This document shows positions 8,217 through 15,946 of a DNA stretch of 50,387 nt, in pieces (positions within the stretch are counted from its first letter, which is position 1; every line of letters starts with the position of its first letter). Source of the stretch: Pedosphaera sp. (GTDB lineage: Bacteria > Verrucomicrobiota > Verrucomicrobiia > Limisphaerales > SXQI01); NCBI GenBank assembly GCA_025359965.1, contig JANYDC010000135.1, forward strand, positions 1 through 50,387, written 5' to 3'. Under the pieces are notes generated by a model. That model ran no database searches. It worked only from the letters and a program-made list of their open reading frames with translations, and was not told the DNA's origin. Both the position numbers and the translations under genes were made by a program.

Positions 8217-9706
8217 GGCTTCCCCTGGTTTCGAAGGAACAACAGCGAGGTTCCGTTGGTCTTCCAAAGCTCTTGAATATCCTCCCTAACCTTGAAAGGC
8301 GATCGATCGTATCCGCCCAGCACTAAATCCAAGTCCCCGTCTCCATCCAGATCCACTGCGTCCATGGTGATCCAGCGACCGCGCCAGCTTTGATCGAAGG
8401 ACCAAGGCTGGTATTTCATGCCTCCGAGATTTTCCAAATAGACAAAGCTTTCCTCCGGGCTGTTGGCGTAGTCAGGGAAAAATGAGATGGCGGCGATATC
8501 GAGATCACCATCGCCATCGAAATCAGAGGTGATGGTCTTGTAAGCTCCATTGAGAGGGAAGAACCATTGCTCTTTGAAATGGTTGCTGCCATCGTTGAGA
8601 TAAAGCCGGAGCCCGTGATAGGGCCTTAGGCAGGAGGTGTACTCGCCGTTGTCTCCGTTGGCGATGAGCAGGTCGTTAAAGCCGTCGCCATTAAAATCCT
8701 TCCATTCAAAAGAGGCCGATCCCCAACCCGGGTGAAATTGAAGAATGGGTTGCTCGACAAACTCACCGTGCCCCTTGTTGATCAGGGCGAATAAGCCCTC
8801 TTTGGCCTGTGCCATCAACACAAGAATGTCCGGCTTGCCGTCCTTGTCCCAATCCGTAATGACGGCGTGGATGGCGCCGGGGCGATCTATCAACTGATGC
8901 TCAATGTATTTTCCGTTGCCGGTGTTTTCCCACCAGGAAAACCGCCCCATGGTATGACCGTAGGTGTTGATGATCATGTCCTGATCACCATCGCCATCCA
9001 AATCCGCAGTGAGAGTTCCCACGGGACGCTTGAGACCGGTCAAGAGGGGTTCAGGGGTGGTGAACTGATTGGTAACCCAGAGAGCGGTGGCAATGGCACC
9101 GCGCGGCGCATCAGATGGCGCGAGGGAACCGATCAGTGAAATGAAGGCGGTGTTCGATTGGAACATGATGCCGACGGGAACGTTGGAAAGGAAAATGCCC
9201 GATTGCCACTTTCCCTCAAAATTCAAAACCTCCAATCGTTTGGCTTCCGAATCGCCAACGAAAAGAACCTTACGCTCTGGATCCCCGTTGACCATAACGA
9301 TGCTCTGGAGCTTCGTCTGGAACGGTGGTTTCTCAACTTTGAACTGTTTGAGGGAGAAGCGGATTTTTTCATGGTCCGGTTGTGGAAAGGCGATGGCCGG
9401 AGATTCCTGAAGGTACAACTGCGTGATGTCGCTCCAATCCTTGAGAATCTGGGCTCCGTCCGGTTGATTGGTCAGGCTTGGTTTGATGCCGAGAATTTTG
9501 GCCATCGTGGGCAGCGTGTATTTTTCCCAGGTCGCACGGTCAAGGATGATGGGGTCGGGAAAGAGATGGCAGAGGGAGCAAAGTTTTTCTGCCTTTTCCT
9601 GCACTGAAAACGCCGCCGCACCTGCGGCAACCCCGCAACCTGCAGAGAGAATGGCGCCGATGGCGCAAATCATCCTGACCATCCACGCTGTGGTAAAACT
9701 CGTCAT
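8213..9706 (-). CDS. exported FG-GAP/VCBS repeat protein with a CxxCH motif
   Basis: 497 residues with a leader (MVRMICAIGAILSAGC) ending in a lipobox-like LSAGC, so probably a lipoprotein. The mature N-terminus has CSLCH (43-47), a c-type heme attachment motif, in a CHLFPDP/TWEKYTLPTMAKILG context seen in Planctomycetes and Verrucomicrobia proteins. The rest is a beta-propeller built from calcium-binding loops: DLDGDGDQD, DWDKDGKPD, DFNGDGFND, DFDGDGDLD and DLDGDGDLD. Such proteins are extracytoplasmic. Whether heme is bound is untested, and an axial Met (TLPTM) is available. Its stop overlaps the MscS start by ATGA. Confidence 0.85.
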   Translation of the reverse strand: MTSFTTAWMVRMICAIGAILSAGCGVAAGAAAFSVQEKAEKLCSLCHLFPDPIILDRATWEKYTLPTMAKILGIKPSLTNQPDGAQILKDWSDITQLYLQESPAIAFPQPDHEKIRFSLKQFKVEKPPFQTKLQSIVMVNGDPERKVLFVGDSEAKRLEVLNFEGKWQSGIFLSNVPVGIMFQSNTAFISLIGSLAPSDAPRGAIATALWVTNQFTTPEPLLTGLKRPVGTLTADLDGDGDQDMIINTYGHTMGRFSWWENTGNGKYIEHQLIDRPGAIHAVITDWDKDGKPDILVLMAQAKEGLFALINKGHGEFVEQPILQFHPGWGSASFEWKDFNGDGFNDLLIANGDNGEYTSCLRPYHGLRLYLNDGSNHFKEQWFFPLNGAYKTITSDFDGDGDLDIAAISFFPDYANSPEESFVYLENLGGMKYQPWSFDQSWRGRWITMDAVDLDGDGDLDLVLGGYDRSPFKVREDIQELWKTNGTSLLFLRNQGKP

Positions 9707-9773
9707 TCGAGGCGAATACTAACGAGCTTTTCGGACATGGGAAGCCGGTCTTGACAATGAGAACGACCAGGGG

Positions 9774-10598
9774 TCACGAACTGGCGCTGGTATAGCGGCG
9801 GAGGGAGTAGCGCCACACAGCTTCTGAAATCACAAACCAAGAAGCCGCTAGACCGATCAGAAGGAGCATTTCACCGGGAGAGGACAGCTTTTGCAACAGA
9901 AGTTTGACGGGCACGTTAGCGACCAAAACCATGGGCAAAATGAAGGTAAATACGACGCGGTAAAATCCGCTAAAGGCACCGTCGGGAATGCGAGCGACAT
10001 TGAACAGATTGTAGTAAATCCAGACAATCCCCTGCGAACGAACGGTCCAGAACGCAGTGGAGGCGAGAATGAGAACCAAGGTGTAATGGATGACGAGACT
10101 GGCCAGGGTTAGGACGAAAAAGCCGACAATGTGCATGGGGCTGGGGGTTAACCCCAGGCGGTTGCAGGCAAAGACCATCACGCCGAGGGCGCTGGCGGCA
10201 TTGACGAATCCGCCGAGATCGACTTTGCGGAAGGAGACCAGGAAGCGGGTGTTGACAGGAAGGAGGAGCATGAAATCGAGTTTGCCGGTGCGAATCAGTT
10301 CGGAAAGCTCGGTGACGTTGGTTAAAAAAACAGCCGTGAAGAGTTGCTGCACAAAGTGGGATGCGCCGACGAGCAAAACGACCTCCCACTTGGACCAACC
10401 GGCAATGGAATCCGTGTGGGCGTAGATGACGGCAAAGAAGGAGAGTTGAAGGGCGAACCAGAGCATCTCCACGAAGATCCAGAGGATAAAGTTCACCTTG
10501 AACCCCATCTCGCGGACGAGGGAATTTTTCCAGAGCGCGCCGTAAATGATGAGGTGGCGGCGGAACGAATCGAGCGGAGTTGAAGTGGCTTTGTTCAT
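9774..10598 (-). CDS. ABC-2 family permease (second of a pair)
   Basis: 274 residues with six hydrophobic spans, for example ILWIFVEMLWFALQLSFFAV and FVNAASALGVMVFACNRLGL. The motif LSELIRTGKLDFMLLLPVNT is characteristic of the ABC-2 membrane family 6 permeases that occur as two tandem genes behind one ATPase. It starts three bases after the stop of the first permease. The transported molecule is not known for this family. No ATPase gene adjoins the pair in this window. Confidence 0.87.
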   Translation of the reverse strand: MNKATSTPLDSFRRHLIIYGALWKNSLVREMGFKVNFILWIFVEMLWFALQLSFFAVIYAHTDSIAGWSKWEVVLLVGASHFVQQLFTAVFLTNVTELSELIRTGKLDFMLLLPVNTRFLVSFRKVDLGGFVNAASALGVMVFACNRLGLTPSPMHIVGFFVLTLASLVIHYTLVLILASTAFWTVRSQGIVWIYYNLFNVARIPDGAFSGFYRVVFTFILPMVLVANVPVKLLLQKLSSPGEMLLLIGLAASWFVISEAVWRYSLRRYTSASS

Positions 10599-10601
10599 GG
10601 C

Positions 10602-11408
10602 TCAGCCTCCGACTGCGGTGTATTTGCGAATCCCGCGCGACCAGAGGTATTTGGCGAGACAGAAAAAGACACCCATCCAACAAGCTTGCATGGCGAGGCC
10701 GCGCCAGAGGGAATCACCGTTGACGCGCTCAAGGAAAATGGTGACCGGGAAGAATAGCTGGTAAGGGAACGGGGAGAGGGAGAGCACATTGAGCAGGGTC
10801 GGCGGCATGATATCGACAGGGAATAAGTGTCCCCCGGCGATGTATTCAAAGGCGAAGACGATGAAAACAAAGGTGGAGATCTCCAGCACCCAAAAAGCCA
10901 GCATGGCCATGCAAAAGGACATGAAGAAATTGAGCATGGCGGCCAAGATCACGGAAAGGGCGAAGAGGAACCATGTCGCGATGGAAGCGGGCAGCACGAA
11001 ATTCTCGCGATGCCAGAAGATGAAAAGCCCGACGGGAATGGCGGCGGCGGCGACGTAAATCAGGCGCGCGGAAAAGAAGAGGCAGATCCGGTAGCGGAGG
11101 TAATCAATCGGTTTAAGCAGGAACTGGCTGATATTGCCATCTTTGATGTCGGCAGCAATCTGCCAGTCGTCCTCGGTGACAGCAGTGAGGGCGTCGACCA
11201 CCGTGACCAAAAGGTAGTAGGAAAGCATGCCCCCCAGAGTGTACCCCGCGATTGCACTACCCCTTTGCTTTCCCGCATAAACAGCCTGCCAAAGGAACAT
11301 GGTGGCCATGAGCGGGATCAATCCAAAGACAGCACGAAACACAAAATTCACCCGGTAAACCAGGGTGTTCTGTATCCCAATGTTAATGACGTGCCAGTAC
11401 TTGTTCAA
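10602..11408 (-). CDS. ABC-2 family permease (first of a pair)
   Basis: 268 residues with six hydrophobic spans and the segment ITQ-like DIKDGNISQFLLKPIDYLRY, the equivalent of the loop in its partner. The predicted start is TTG (NKYWHVINIGIQNTLVYRVN follows). An in-frame TAA lies 24 bases upstream, inside the 22-base direct repeat, so the start cannot be much earlier. In this family the ATPase gene normally sits directly upstream; here that place is taken by the accessory island, so the ATPase is either elsewhere or was displaced. Confidence 0.85.
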   Translation of the reverse strand: MNKYWHVINIGIQNTLVYRVNFVFRAVFGLIPLMATMFLWQAVYAGKQRGSAIAGYTLGGMLSYYLLVTVVDALTAVTEDDWQIAADIKDGNISQFLLKPIDYLRYRICLFFSARLIYVAAAAIPVGLFIFWHRENFVLPASIATWFLFALSVILAAMLNFFMSFCMAMLAFWVLEISTFVFIVFAFEYIAGGHLFPVDIMPPTLLNVLSLSPFPYQLFFPVTIFLERVNGDSLWRGLAMQACWMGVFFCLAKYLWSRGIRKYTAVGG

Positions 11409-11426
11409 TTCGCGGATGATCCTACC

Positions 11427-11448
11427 CGATTAGGGGAGTTTGCGCGAG
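11427..11448. repeat. left copy of the 22-base direct repeat flanking the island
   Basis: Identical to 16118-16139 at 21 of 22 positions (G instead of A at the tenth base). Read on the minus strand it encodes SRKLP-stop, exactly the last five residues and stop of the molybdoenzyme gene whose 3' end forms the other copy. The two copies lie 4.69 kb apart, with the retron-like genes, the REP array and the RAYT between them. Confidence 0.7.
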
Positions 11449-11500
11449 GGATTGTAGTTTGAGCGCACTTGGGAGAGGGTGCCGGGCTTCCTCAGAGTTC

Positions 11501-12442
11501 CTAATCGCGGATGCCGACTGATTCGGCGTATGCAAGATGGCCCATCATTCTTGCGAGGTCCCCAGGGGCGATCACCTTGTTTGCCAAGAGATGCTTATAG
11601 GCCCGAACCCTGTTTCTGTACCCTTTAGTGAGCCGAGGTTTCTCGCCATGTACGAGGAGGCCATGAACTTTTAGGCGATTGGGGCGCATAGCCAGTTTCT
11701 CCTTGGCCTCCGCAATTTTCCACCCTCGAGACTCAATAGCAGTTCGAATGATTCCTTTAATCTCCACAGGGAATTCACCCTTGCCGGAAAAAACCACATC
11801 ATCGGCGTAACGAGTAAAATTGATCCCAAATTGTTTGGCGACGTCAACGAGTTCGATGTCTACCGCACGAAAAACAAGATTCGAGAGAACCGGACTCGCC
11901 GGCGAACCTTGTGCGAGTCCTCCATTATAGCAACAGAGTTTGGCTATTAGTTCAGCACCATGTTGCGAATAACCTAGTCCCAACAACGCAGTGACAACTC
12001 TGTGAAGGAGTGTACTTGGGAAAAAATCGGCAATGTCTACGGAATAAACCCAATCGGTTCCACAATGCAATGAGGCCGCATCAACGGCAGATCGCCCCTT
12101 AACAAAGCCGTACACGCATTCGTTGAATTTGACAGCTTCAGCGAGATGAAAGCCAAACCACTTCTGAATCACTTTTAGGGCAACCCTGGGAGCGTGGATG
12201 ATTCGCTGCTTCTTTCCTTTTGGAATCGTGAACGTGCGATAATACTTTTCGCTGCGACGATACAACGCACCAGTAAACCTTGAGCTGTATCCAAAAAGGA
12301 TCGAAAGGCAACGGGTTGAGATAACTGGTGGCAAACCCTTTGCGCATAGTTCCTGTGCATTAAGCCTATGCACCTCCTCTGGAAGAGCCTTGAGAAAATC
12401 TTCAACCGATGAAAACGAAATGAGAAATGGTGGCGGGTTCAT
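11501..12442 (-). CDS. retron-type reverse transcriptase
   Basis: 313 residues, the size of retron RTs, with no maturase or endonuclease domain. Motifs in order: TIPKGKKQRIIHAP (72-85, RT1), YGFVKGRSAVD with DAASLH (121-126) at the place of the retron NAxxH, the catalytic Asp136 in YSVDIADFFPS, QGSPASPVLSN (178-188), the catalytic RYADDVVFS (211-219), and VHGLLV (259-264) at the place of the retron VTG. YRNRVRAYKHLL and MGHLAYAES near the end also fit retrons. A structured noncoding stretch begins just upstream, where msr-msd belongs. Both retron signatures are variant (AAxxH, VHG). G+C is visibly lower than in neighbours. The SP rather than SQ after QG argues against a diversity-generating RT. 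Confidence 0.88.
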   Translation of the reverse strand: MNPPPFLISFSSVEDFLKALPEEVHRLNAQELCAKGLPPVISTRCLSILFGYSSRFTGALYRRSEKYYRTFTIPKGKKQRIIHAPRVALKVIQKWFGFHLAEAVKFNECVYGFVKGRSAVDAASLHCGTDWVYSVDIADFFPSTLLHRVVTALLGLGYSQHGAELIAKLCCYNGGLAQGSPASPVLSNLVFRAVDIELVDVAKQFGINFTRYADDVVFSGKGEFPVEIKGIIRTAIESRGWKIAEAKEKLAMRPNRLKVHGLLVHGEKPRLTKGYRNRVRAYKHLLANKVIAPGDLARMMGHLAYAESVGIRD

Positions 12443-12445
12443 TTG

Positions 12446-12610
12446 GAAAGCAAAGCTTTATGAGCTTTCGTGAGCTCCGCCAGCTTACTGGCTGTCGGGT
12501 CGAAGGCACGGCAGCCAGTAAGCTGGCGTCCTTCTATGCTAGATCTTCGCAAATGAGCATGATGCATGCTCGCGCGACGACTCGCCACCATTTCATGAAA
12601 CAGAGCTACC
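12446..12610 (-). ncRNA. candidate retron msr-msd noncoding RNA
   Basis: About 160 non-coding bases between the stop of the winged-helix gene and the RT start. In transcription order (minus strand) it holds TAGCTC at 12603-12608 (possible a1 with an AGC branch site), a 7-bp stem GAGCATG/CATGCTC with a 3-nt loop (12555-12571, msr-like), a perfect 17-bp stem with arms 12512-12528 and 12478-12494 around a 17-nt loop (msd-like), and GAGCTCAC just after it, which can pair with GTAGCTC of the 5' end with one bulge (a2-like). A second 7-bp pairing, TCATTTG (12550-12556) with CAAATGA (12439-12445), would enclose the long hairpin. Exact ends and the priming G are not determined. Confidence 0.55.
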
Positions 12611-13364
12611 ATTTTCGCCTCCCAAGCGCAAGTGCGCGTTCAACATCAGAACTGGTACGATTTTTGCCATGAGGCACTATCCCCAATCCGAGCTCTGTTA
12701 AACAGTATTCGCCAGTTTTGGAGCGAAAAAGCAAACCATGCTTCCGCAGCGTATCAAGTTTTAATTGCAGCCAACGTAGATTAGAAACCCCTGAACCCGC
12801 CGCCCAAAGTGAAGCAGCGAAGCCCTCTATCGTTACGGGAGCTAATTGTTTAAGTTTCCGCAAAAGCATTGGATTAGTTGGCAACCCCAGATCACTGCCT
12901 TCCGAAACTAAATAATCAGATATTTCATATAGTTTCAAAAATTCTTCGACGACGGTTTCAAGAGATGCCAGATCGGGGCGTGTTTCGTCTTTTTGATTTC
13001 TCTCGATCCACACTGACACTGGAGTTATCTTCAATTGCGATATGAAAACGGCACTGACGGCTCCAGGGTGTTTTCGCTCCAAGAGCTCATGAAGAGCCGC
13101 CTCGATCGAACTTGTCGTTTGGCTCGGCGTCACTATCCATTCAATCCTTAGATCAAGATCCTTCTGGACGGAACTTTGGATTAGCTTCATTTGACGCCGC
13201 GAAATTTGACCCTTTCCAGCAAGATCGGCTATGCAGTCTCCTGAAATCGAAAGGGCGAAATCTATCGGAGGAATGCGATTAGCCTGAATGTCTGAGACGA
13301 AATCAATTCCCAGCCTACTGAGGTGGTGTTTCAGTTGAAACAATTTATATGAGTCCAAATTCAT
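12606..13364 (-). CDS. uncharacterised protein with C-terminal winged-helix-like domain, retron-associated
   Basis: Start chosen at the ATG giving MNLDSYKLFQLKHHLSRLGI (252 aa), a 20-base overlap with the HEPN-like gene. A longer frame from 13442 would overlap by about 100 bases. The first half is unrecognised (a possible helical segment, then RIEWIVTPSQTTSSIEAALH and SAVFISQLKITPVSVWIER). The last 80 residues look like a winged helix: VTIEGFAASLWAAGSGVSNL, RWLQLKLDTLRKHGLLFRSK, GEYCLTELGLGIVPHG. It directly precedes the msr-msd-like stretch and RT, the usual place for a retron accessory gene. Its role as effector or DNA-binding partner is inference. Local G+C is near 43%. Confidence 0.75.
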   Translation of the reverse strand: MNLDSYKLFQLKHHLSRLGIDFVSDIQANRIPPIDFALSISGDCIADLAGKGQISRRQMKLIQSSVQKDLDLRIEWIVTPSQTTSSIEAALHELLERKHPGAVSAVFISQLKITPVSVWIERNQKDETRPDLASLETVVEEFLKLYEISDYLVSEGSDLGLPTNPMLLRKLKQLAPVTIEGFAASLWAAGSGVSNLRWLQLKLDTLRKHGLLFRSKTGEYCLTELGLGIVPHGKNRTSSDVERALALGRRKW

Positions 13365-13845
13365 GATAAGTTTTGAGAATCGTTTTTGAAGCGACCCGTA
13401 CACGTTGTTCCCAATTTCGGGCAGCATCCATACTCCACTCACCTAAACGGGCGTTTGTTCCGTTTCTGGCAACGCGAATTTCAGGCTCATAGTCAGCAAG
13501 CCGACGAGTCTCTCGCGCAGACACGAGAAGATCCGAAATGGTAGTCACGGCATTTGCAGCTCCGCTCATTTTCTGTTGACCGTCGCTTGAGCTTATCAGC
13601 CCATTCTTTTCGGATTTTCGGATTTCCTTTTTCAAGCGCTCAAGCACCTGTCCCCTCAGAACCTCGGGCATTGATTGATGACTGATCTTTGCCCAACTTA
13701 CATCCAAGGATTTCAGGGTGCTGCGGACTTCTAAAAATGCAGAGTAGTAGTAGCGATTAAAGGCACTGCGACTGAACCGATCAAACTCTATTTCGTCTTT
13801 GAGAGTTATCGCGTATTGAGCAAGATGGTTACCGACAATTTTCAT
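13345..13845 (-). CDS. HEPN-like helical protein
   Basis: 166 residues, helical. The segment FDRFSRSAFNRYYYSAFLEVRSTL, a His-containing ISHQSMPEVL, and later ETRRLADYEP follow the order seen in HEPN proteins of the RxYYxxFxxxR ... SH ... R..ADY type. The RNase motif RxxxxH of toxin HEPNs is not apparent, so it may be non-catalytic or structural. Start and the previous stop share ATGA (13842-13845), and its own 3' end overlaps the next gene by 20 bases, so the three genes form one tightly coupled unit leading into the retron RNA. HEPN proteins are frequent in defence and toxin systems, which fits, but the assignment is by pattern only. Confidence 0.6.
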   Translation of the reverse strand: MKIVGNHLAQYAITLKDEIEFDRFSRSAFNRYYYSAFLEVRSTLKSLDVSWAKISHQSMPEVLRGQVLERLKKEIRKSEKNGLISSSDGQQKMSGAANAVTTISDLLVSARETRRLADYEPEIRVARNGTNARLGEWSMDAARNWEQRVRVASKTILKTYHEFGLI

Positions 13846-14504
13846 AGGTATAGTCCGCCGATTAAGACTTCTTGCGGAGAGGAATGTCGTAAGTAAACGG
13901 TTCGCTGGAAGTCGCCAGCCTTTATAGCTTTCAAGTCTGAATCAAGCCCGAGCAAACAGATGCAGCCGGAGAAGAAGTCTTTGAGTTGCTTGAGGCGTCT
14001 GTAAGCGATTGGGCCGTCGCTCATGAGCAGGAGCCAGTTTTTGGCGGGGTGGTGGACGATCACATCGGGAAGGTTGGTGGCGAGATCCAATTTGATTCCG
14101 AGTGCGGCCAAGGCTTTTGAATTGAGGTGGATCAGGTTTCGCTTGGTGTTGCGGATACCGAGAATTGTCGCACCTCCATACCACCTGGCGCAGAACACCT
14201 CAATGATGGCCTTAACGAGAATTCCATGACGGTCTTTTGGATTGATGCGAGGGGCGCTCGGGAGCTGCTCGAGCATTGAAGCTGTGAAGTCAACCACAGG
14301 CATAGCAGTAGGGAATTGTCCCAATTCCTCCTGACGGCATCTGGGGTTTTCAAGGGCCTCACGCTTCATGTTGTTAACATTATCAAAGGCAAGTCGGTTG
14401 TACCACCGAACAATTGGGCGATTTACGGGAAGGTGTCTCAGGTACGCTTGCAGGCCACGGAGGATTTTGCGTTGGGGACAGGTAATCGGATTGATGTTTC
14501 GCCC
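13842..14504 (-). pseudogene. 5'-truncated BsuBI/PstI-type restriction endonuclease-like gene
   Basis: The ATG at 14369 gives 175 aa, but the same frame stays open 45 codons further up, to a TAG inside the REP array at 14505. That extension reads like protein (LRGLQAYLRHLPVNRPIVRW) and has no ATG, GTG or TTG, so the true 5' end seems lost to the repeat array. The body resembles the C-terminal domain of BsuBI/PstI nucleases: INPKDRHGILVKAIIEVF, LAALGI, LPDVIVHHPAKNWLLL. Members usually continue IEAVTSHGP; here the text is MSDGP, so the acidic catalytic residue and about four residues are missing. It may be inactive yet still translated from 14369, since it is coupled by ATGA to the HEPN-like gene. 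Confidence 0.55.
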
Positions 14505-15372
14505 CTACAGGGCGAAGAAAATATTGGGTGGATGTGTCACCTGGGGCTTCACCCCAGGCTATCACATTAGGCCCTTACAGGGCGGGGGAGGGAGAGGGTC
14601 GTTGAATGAGGGACGGTGGGGGGATTTGTGCAACGTGTTTACGGTCATGCTGGCAAGTGAGGAGTTTTAGGGCTGGAAGCCCGTTATGTGACAGCCCGGG
14701 CTGAAGGCCCGGGTCGCAGGCCATCACAAGGATTTTTGAGCCCTGTAAGGGCGATAGATTGGGCGGAGTCAAAGGGGACAACGTGATTCAGGTGAGCGTT
14801 GTCGACGAAAAGGTCGCGGTTGGGGTGAGGGTTGTACCGCCCATACAGGGCGGGGAATGGTTGTGGGGTTGTTTACCCGGGGCTTCACCCCAGGCTATCA
14901 CATTAGGCCCTTGCAGGGCCGGGACGGGAGAGGGTTGTTGAAGAAAGGGACGGCGGTGGGGGTGGATTTGTGCAAGTGTTTACGGTCATGCTGGCGAGGG
15001 AGGAGTTTTAGGGCTGGAAGCCGGTGATGTGACAGCCCGGGCTGAAGGCCCGGGTCGCAAGCCATCACAAAGATTTTTGAGCCCTGTAAGGGCGATAGAT
15101 TGGGCGGAGTCGAAGGGGACAACGTGATTCAAGTGAGCGTTGTCGACGAAACGGTCGCGGTTGGGGTGAGAGTTGTACCGCCCATACAGGGCGGGGAATG
15201 GTTGTGGGGTTGTTTACCCGGGCCTTTAGCCCGGGCTATCACATTAAGCCCTTTCAGGGCCGCGGGCGGGAGAGGGTGTGGAATAAGGGGCGGCGGTAGG
15301 GTTGAATTGGCGTGTGTTGTTTGCGGTCATGCTGGCAGGTAAGAGATTTTAGGGCCGGAAGCCCGAGAGGCG
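14496..15372. repeat. tandem array of about 340-base REP/BIME-like units
   Basis: The anchor CTATCACATTA recurs at 14559, 14895 and 15236 (last copy one base different), giving units of 336 and 341 bases plus partial ends. Each unit contains several palindromes: GCCCTTACAGGGC-type, CCTGGGGCTTCACCCCAGG-type, AGGGCTGGAAGCCC, CCCGGGCTGAAGGCCCGGG and GCCCTGTAAGGGC, joined by conserved non-palindromic spacers (for example ACGGTCATGCTGGC). Short frames seen inside it simply repeat with the unit and are not genes. The RAYT gene follows and a single unit lies behind it. Confidence 0.85.
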
Positions 15373-15445
15373 GTCGCCAATTTGGAAGGCTCGGATGTTT
15401 AGCCATCCTTGCAATTTTATTTGGTCTTTGTGAGGGTGTTGCTTT

Positions 15446-15898
15446 ATGTCGCAATCGCTTGCCAATATTGTGGTGCATCTGGTGTTTAGCACGAAGGGAC
15501 GACGGCAGCTTTTGCGTGATGAGGAACGCGGGCAGGTTCATGCTTACATTACGGGTATTCTTAAGAATTTTGATTCGCCTTTGATTGAGGTTAATTCAGT
15601 GCGCGATCACATTCATATTTTGTTCGCGCAATCGAAGAATCATGCGCCAGCCAAGGTTGTGGAACAGGTGAAGACCTCGTCGTCGGTTTGGATCAAGGGG
15701 TTGGGTGCGTTTTACGGGGATTTCGCGTGGCAGAATGGGTATGGGGAGTTCAGCGTGAGCCCGATGCATGTGGATGTTGTGCGTGAGTATATTCGGAAGC
15801 AGGCGGAGCATCATGCGGAGGAGGATTTTCAGACGGAGTATCGGAGGTTTTGTGAGAAGAACGGGAAGCCGTTGGATGAGAAGTACGCGTGGGAGTGA
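15446..15898 (+). CDS. REP-associated tyrosine transposase (IS200-like, RAYT)
   Basis: A 150-residue Y1 transposase of the HUH superfamily, which nicks and rejoins single-stranded DNA at hairpins. The metal-binding HUH is HIH at 55-57 in VRDHIHILF, and the nucleophile is probably Tyr115 in VREYIRKQAEHH. AWQNGYGEFSVS (94-105) is a hallmark of RAYTs from this branch of bacteria. It lies between a multi-unit REP array and a single unit, the classical REPtron layout. RAYTs are usually single-copy domesticated enzymes that spread REP sequences. The gene reads intact. It faces the opposite way to the retron genes. Confidence 0.93.
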   Translation: MSQSLANIVVHLVFSTKGRRQLLRDEERGQVHAYITGILKNFDSPLIEVNSVRDHIHILFAQSKNHAPAKVVEQVKTSSSVWIKGLGAFYGDFAWQNGYGEFSVSPMHVDVVREYIRKQAEHHAEEDFQTEYRRFCEKNGKPLDEKYAWE

Positions 15899-15946
15899 AT
15901 AGGGGGAAAGGACAGGATGAGGTTGGGAATGCAGCGTTCGAAGTGT

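Noticed and set aside
11501..12442. Diversity-generating retroelement or group II intron RT
   Set aside because: The motif after QG is SPASP, not the DGR-type SQ; no variable repeat or target gene is seen, and no maturase or endonuclease domain follows.
12478..12528. Rho-independent terminator
   Set aside because: The 17-bp stem has no T run on either side, a 17-base loop, and lies directly ahead of a coding gene; a structural RNA fits better.
14759..15342. Repeated short open frames starting MGGVKGDN / MGGVEGDN
   Set aside because: They lie in the tandem REP-like units and recur with the 340-base period; palindromes and lack of ribosome sites argue against genes.
14496..15372. CRISPR array
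   Set aside because: The repeat period is about 340 bases with several internal palindromes and conserved, not variable, spacers; no cas genes are present.
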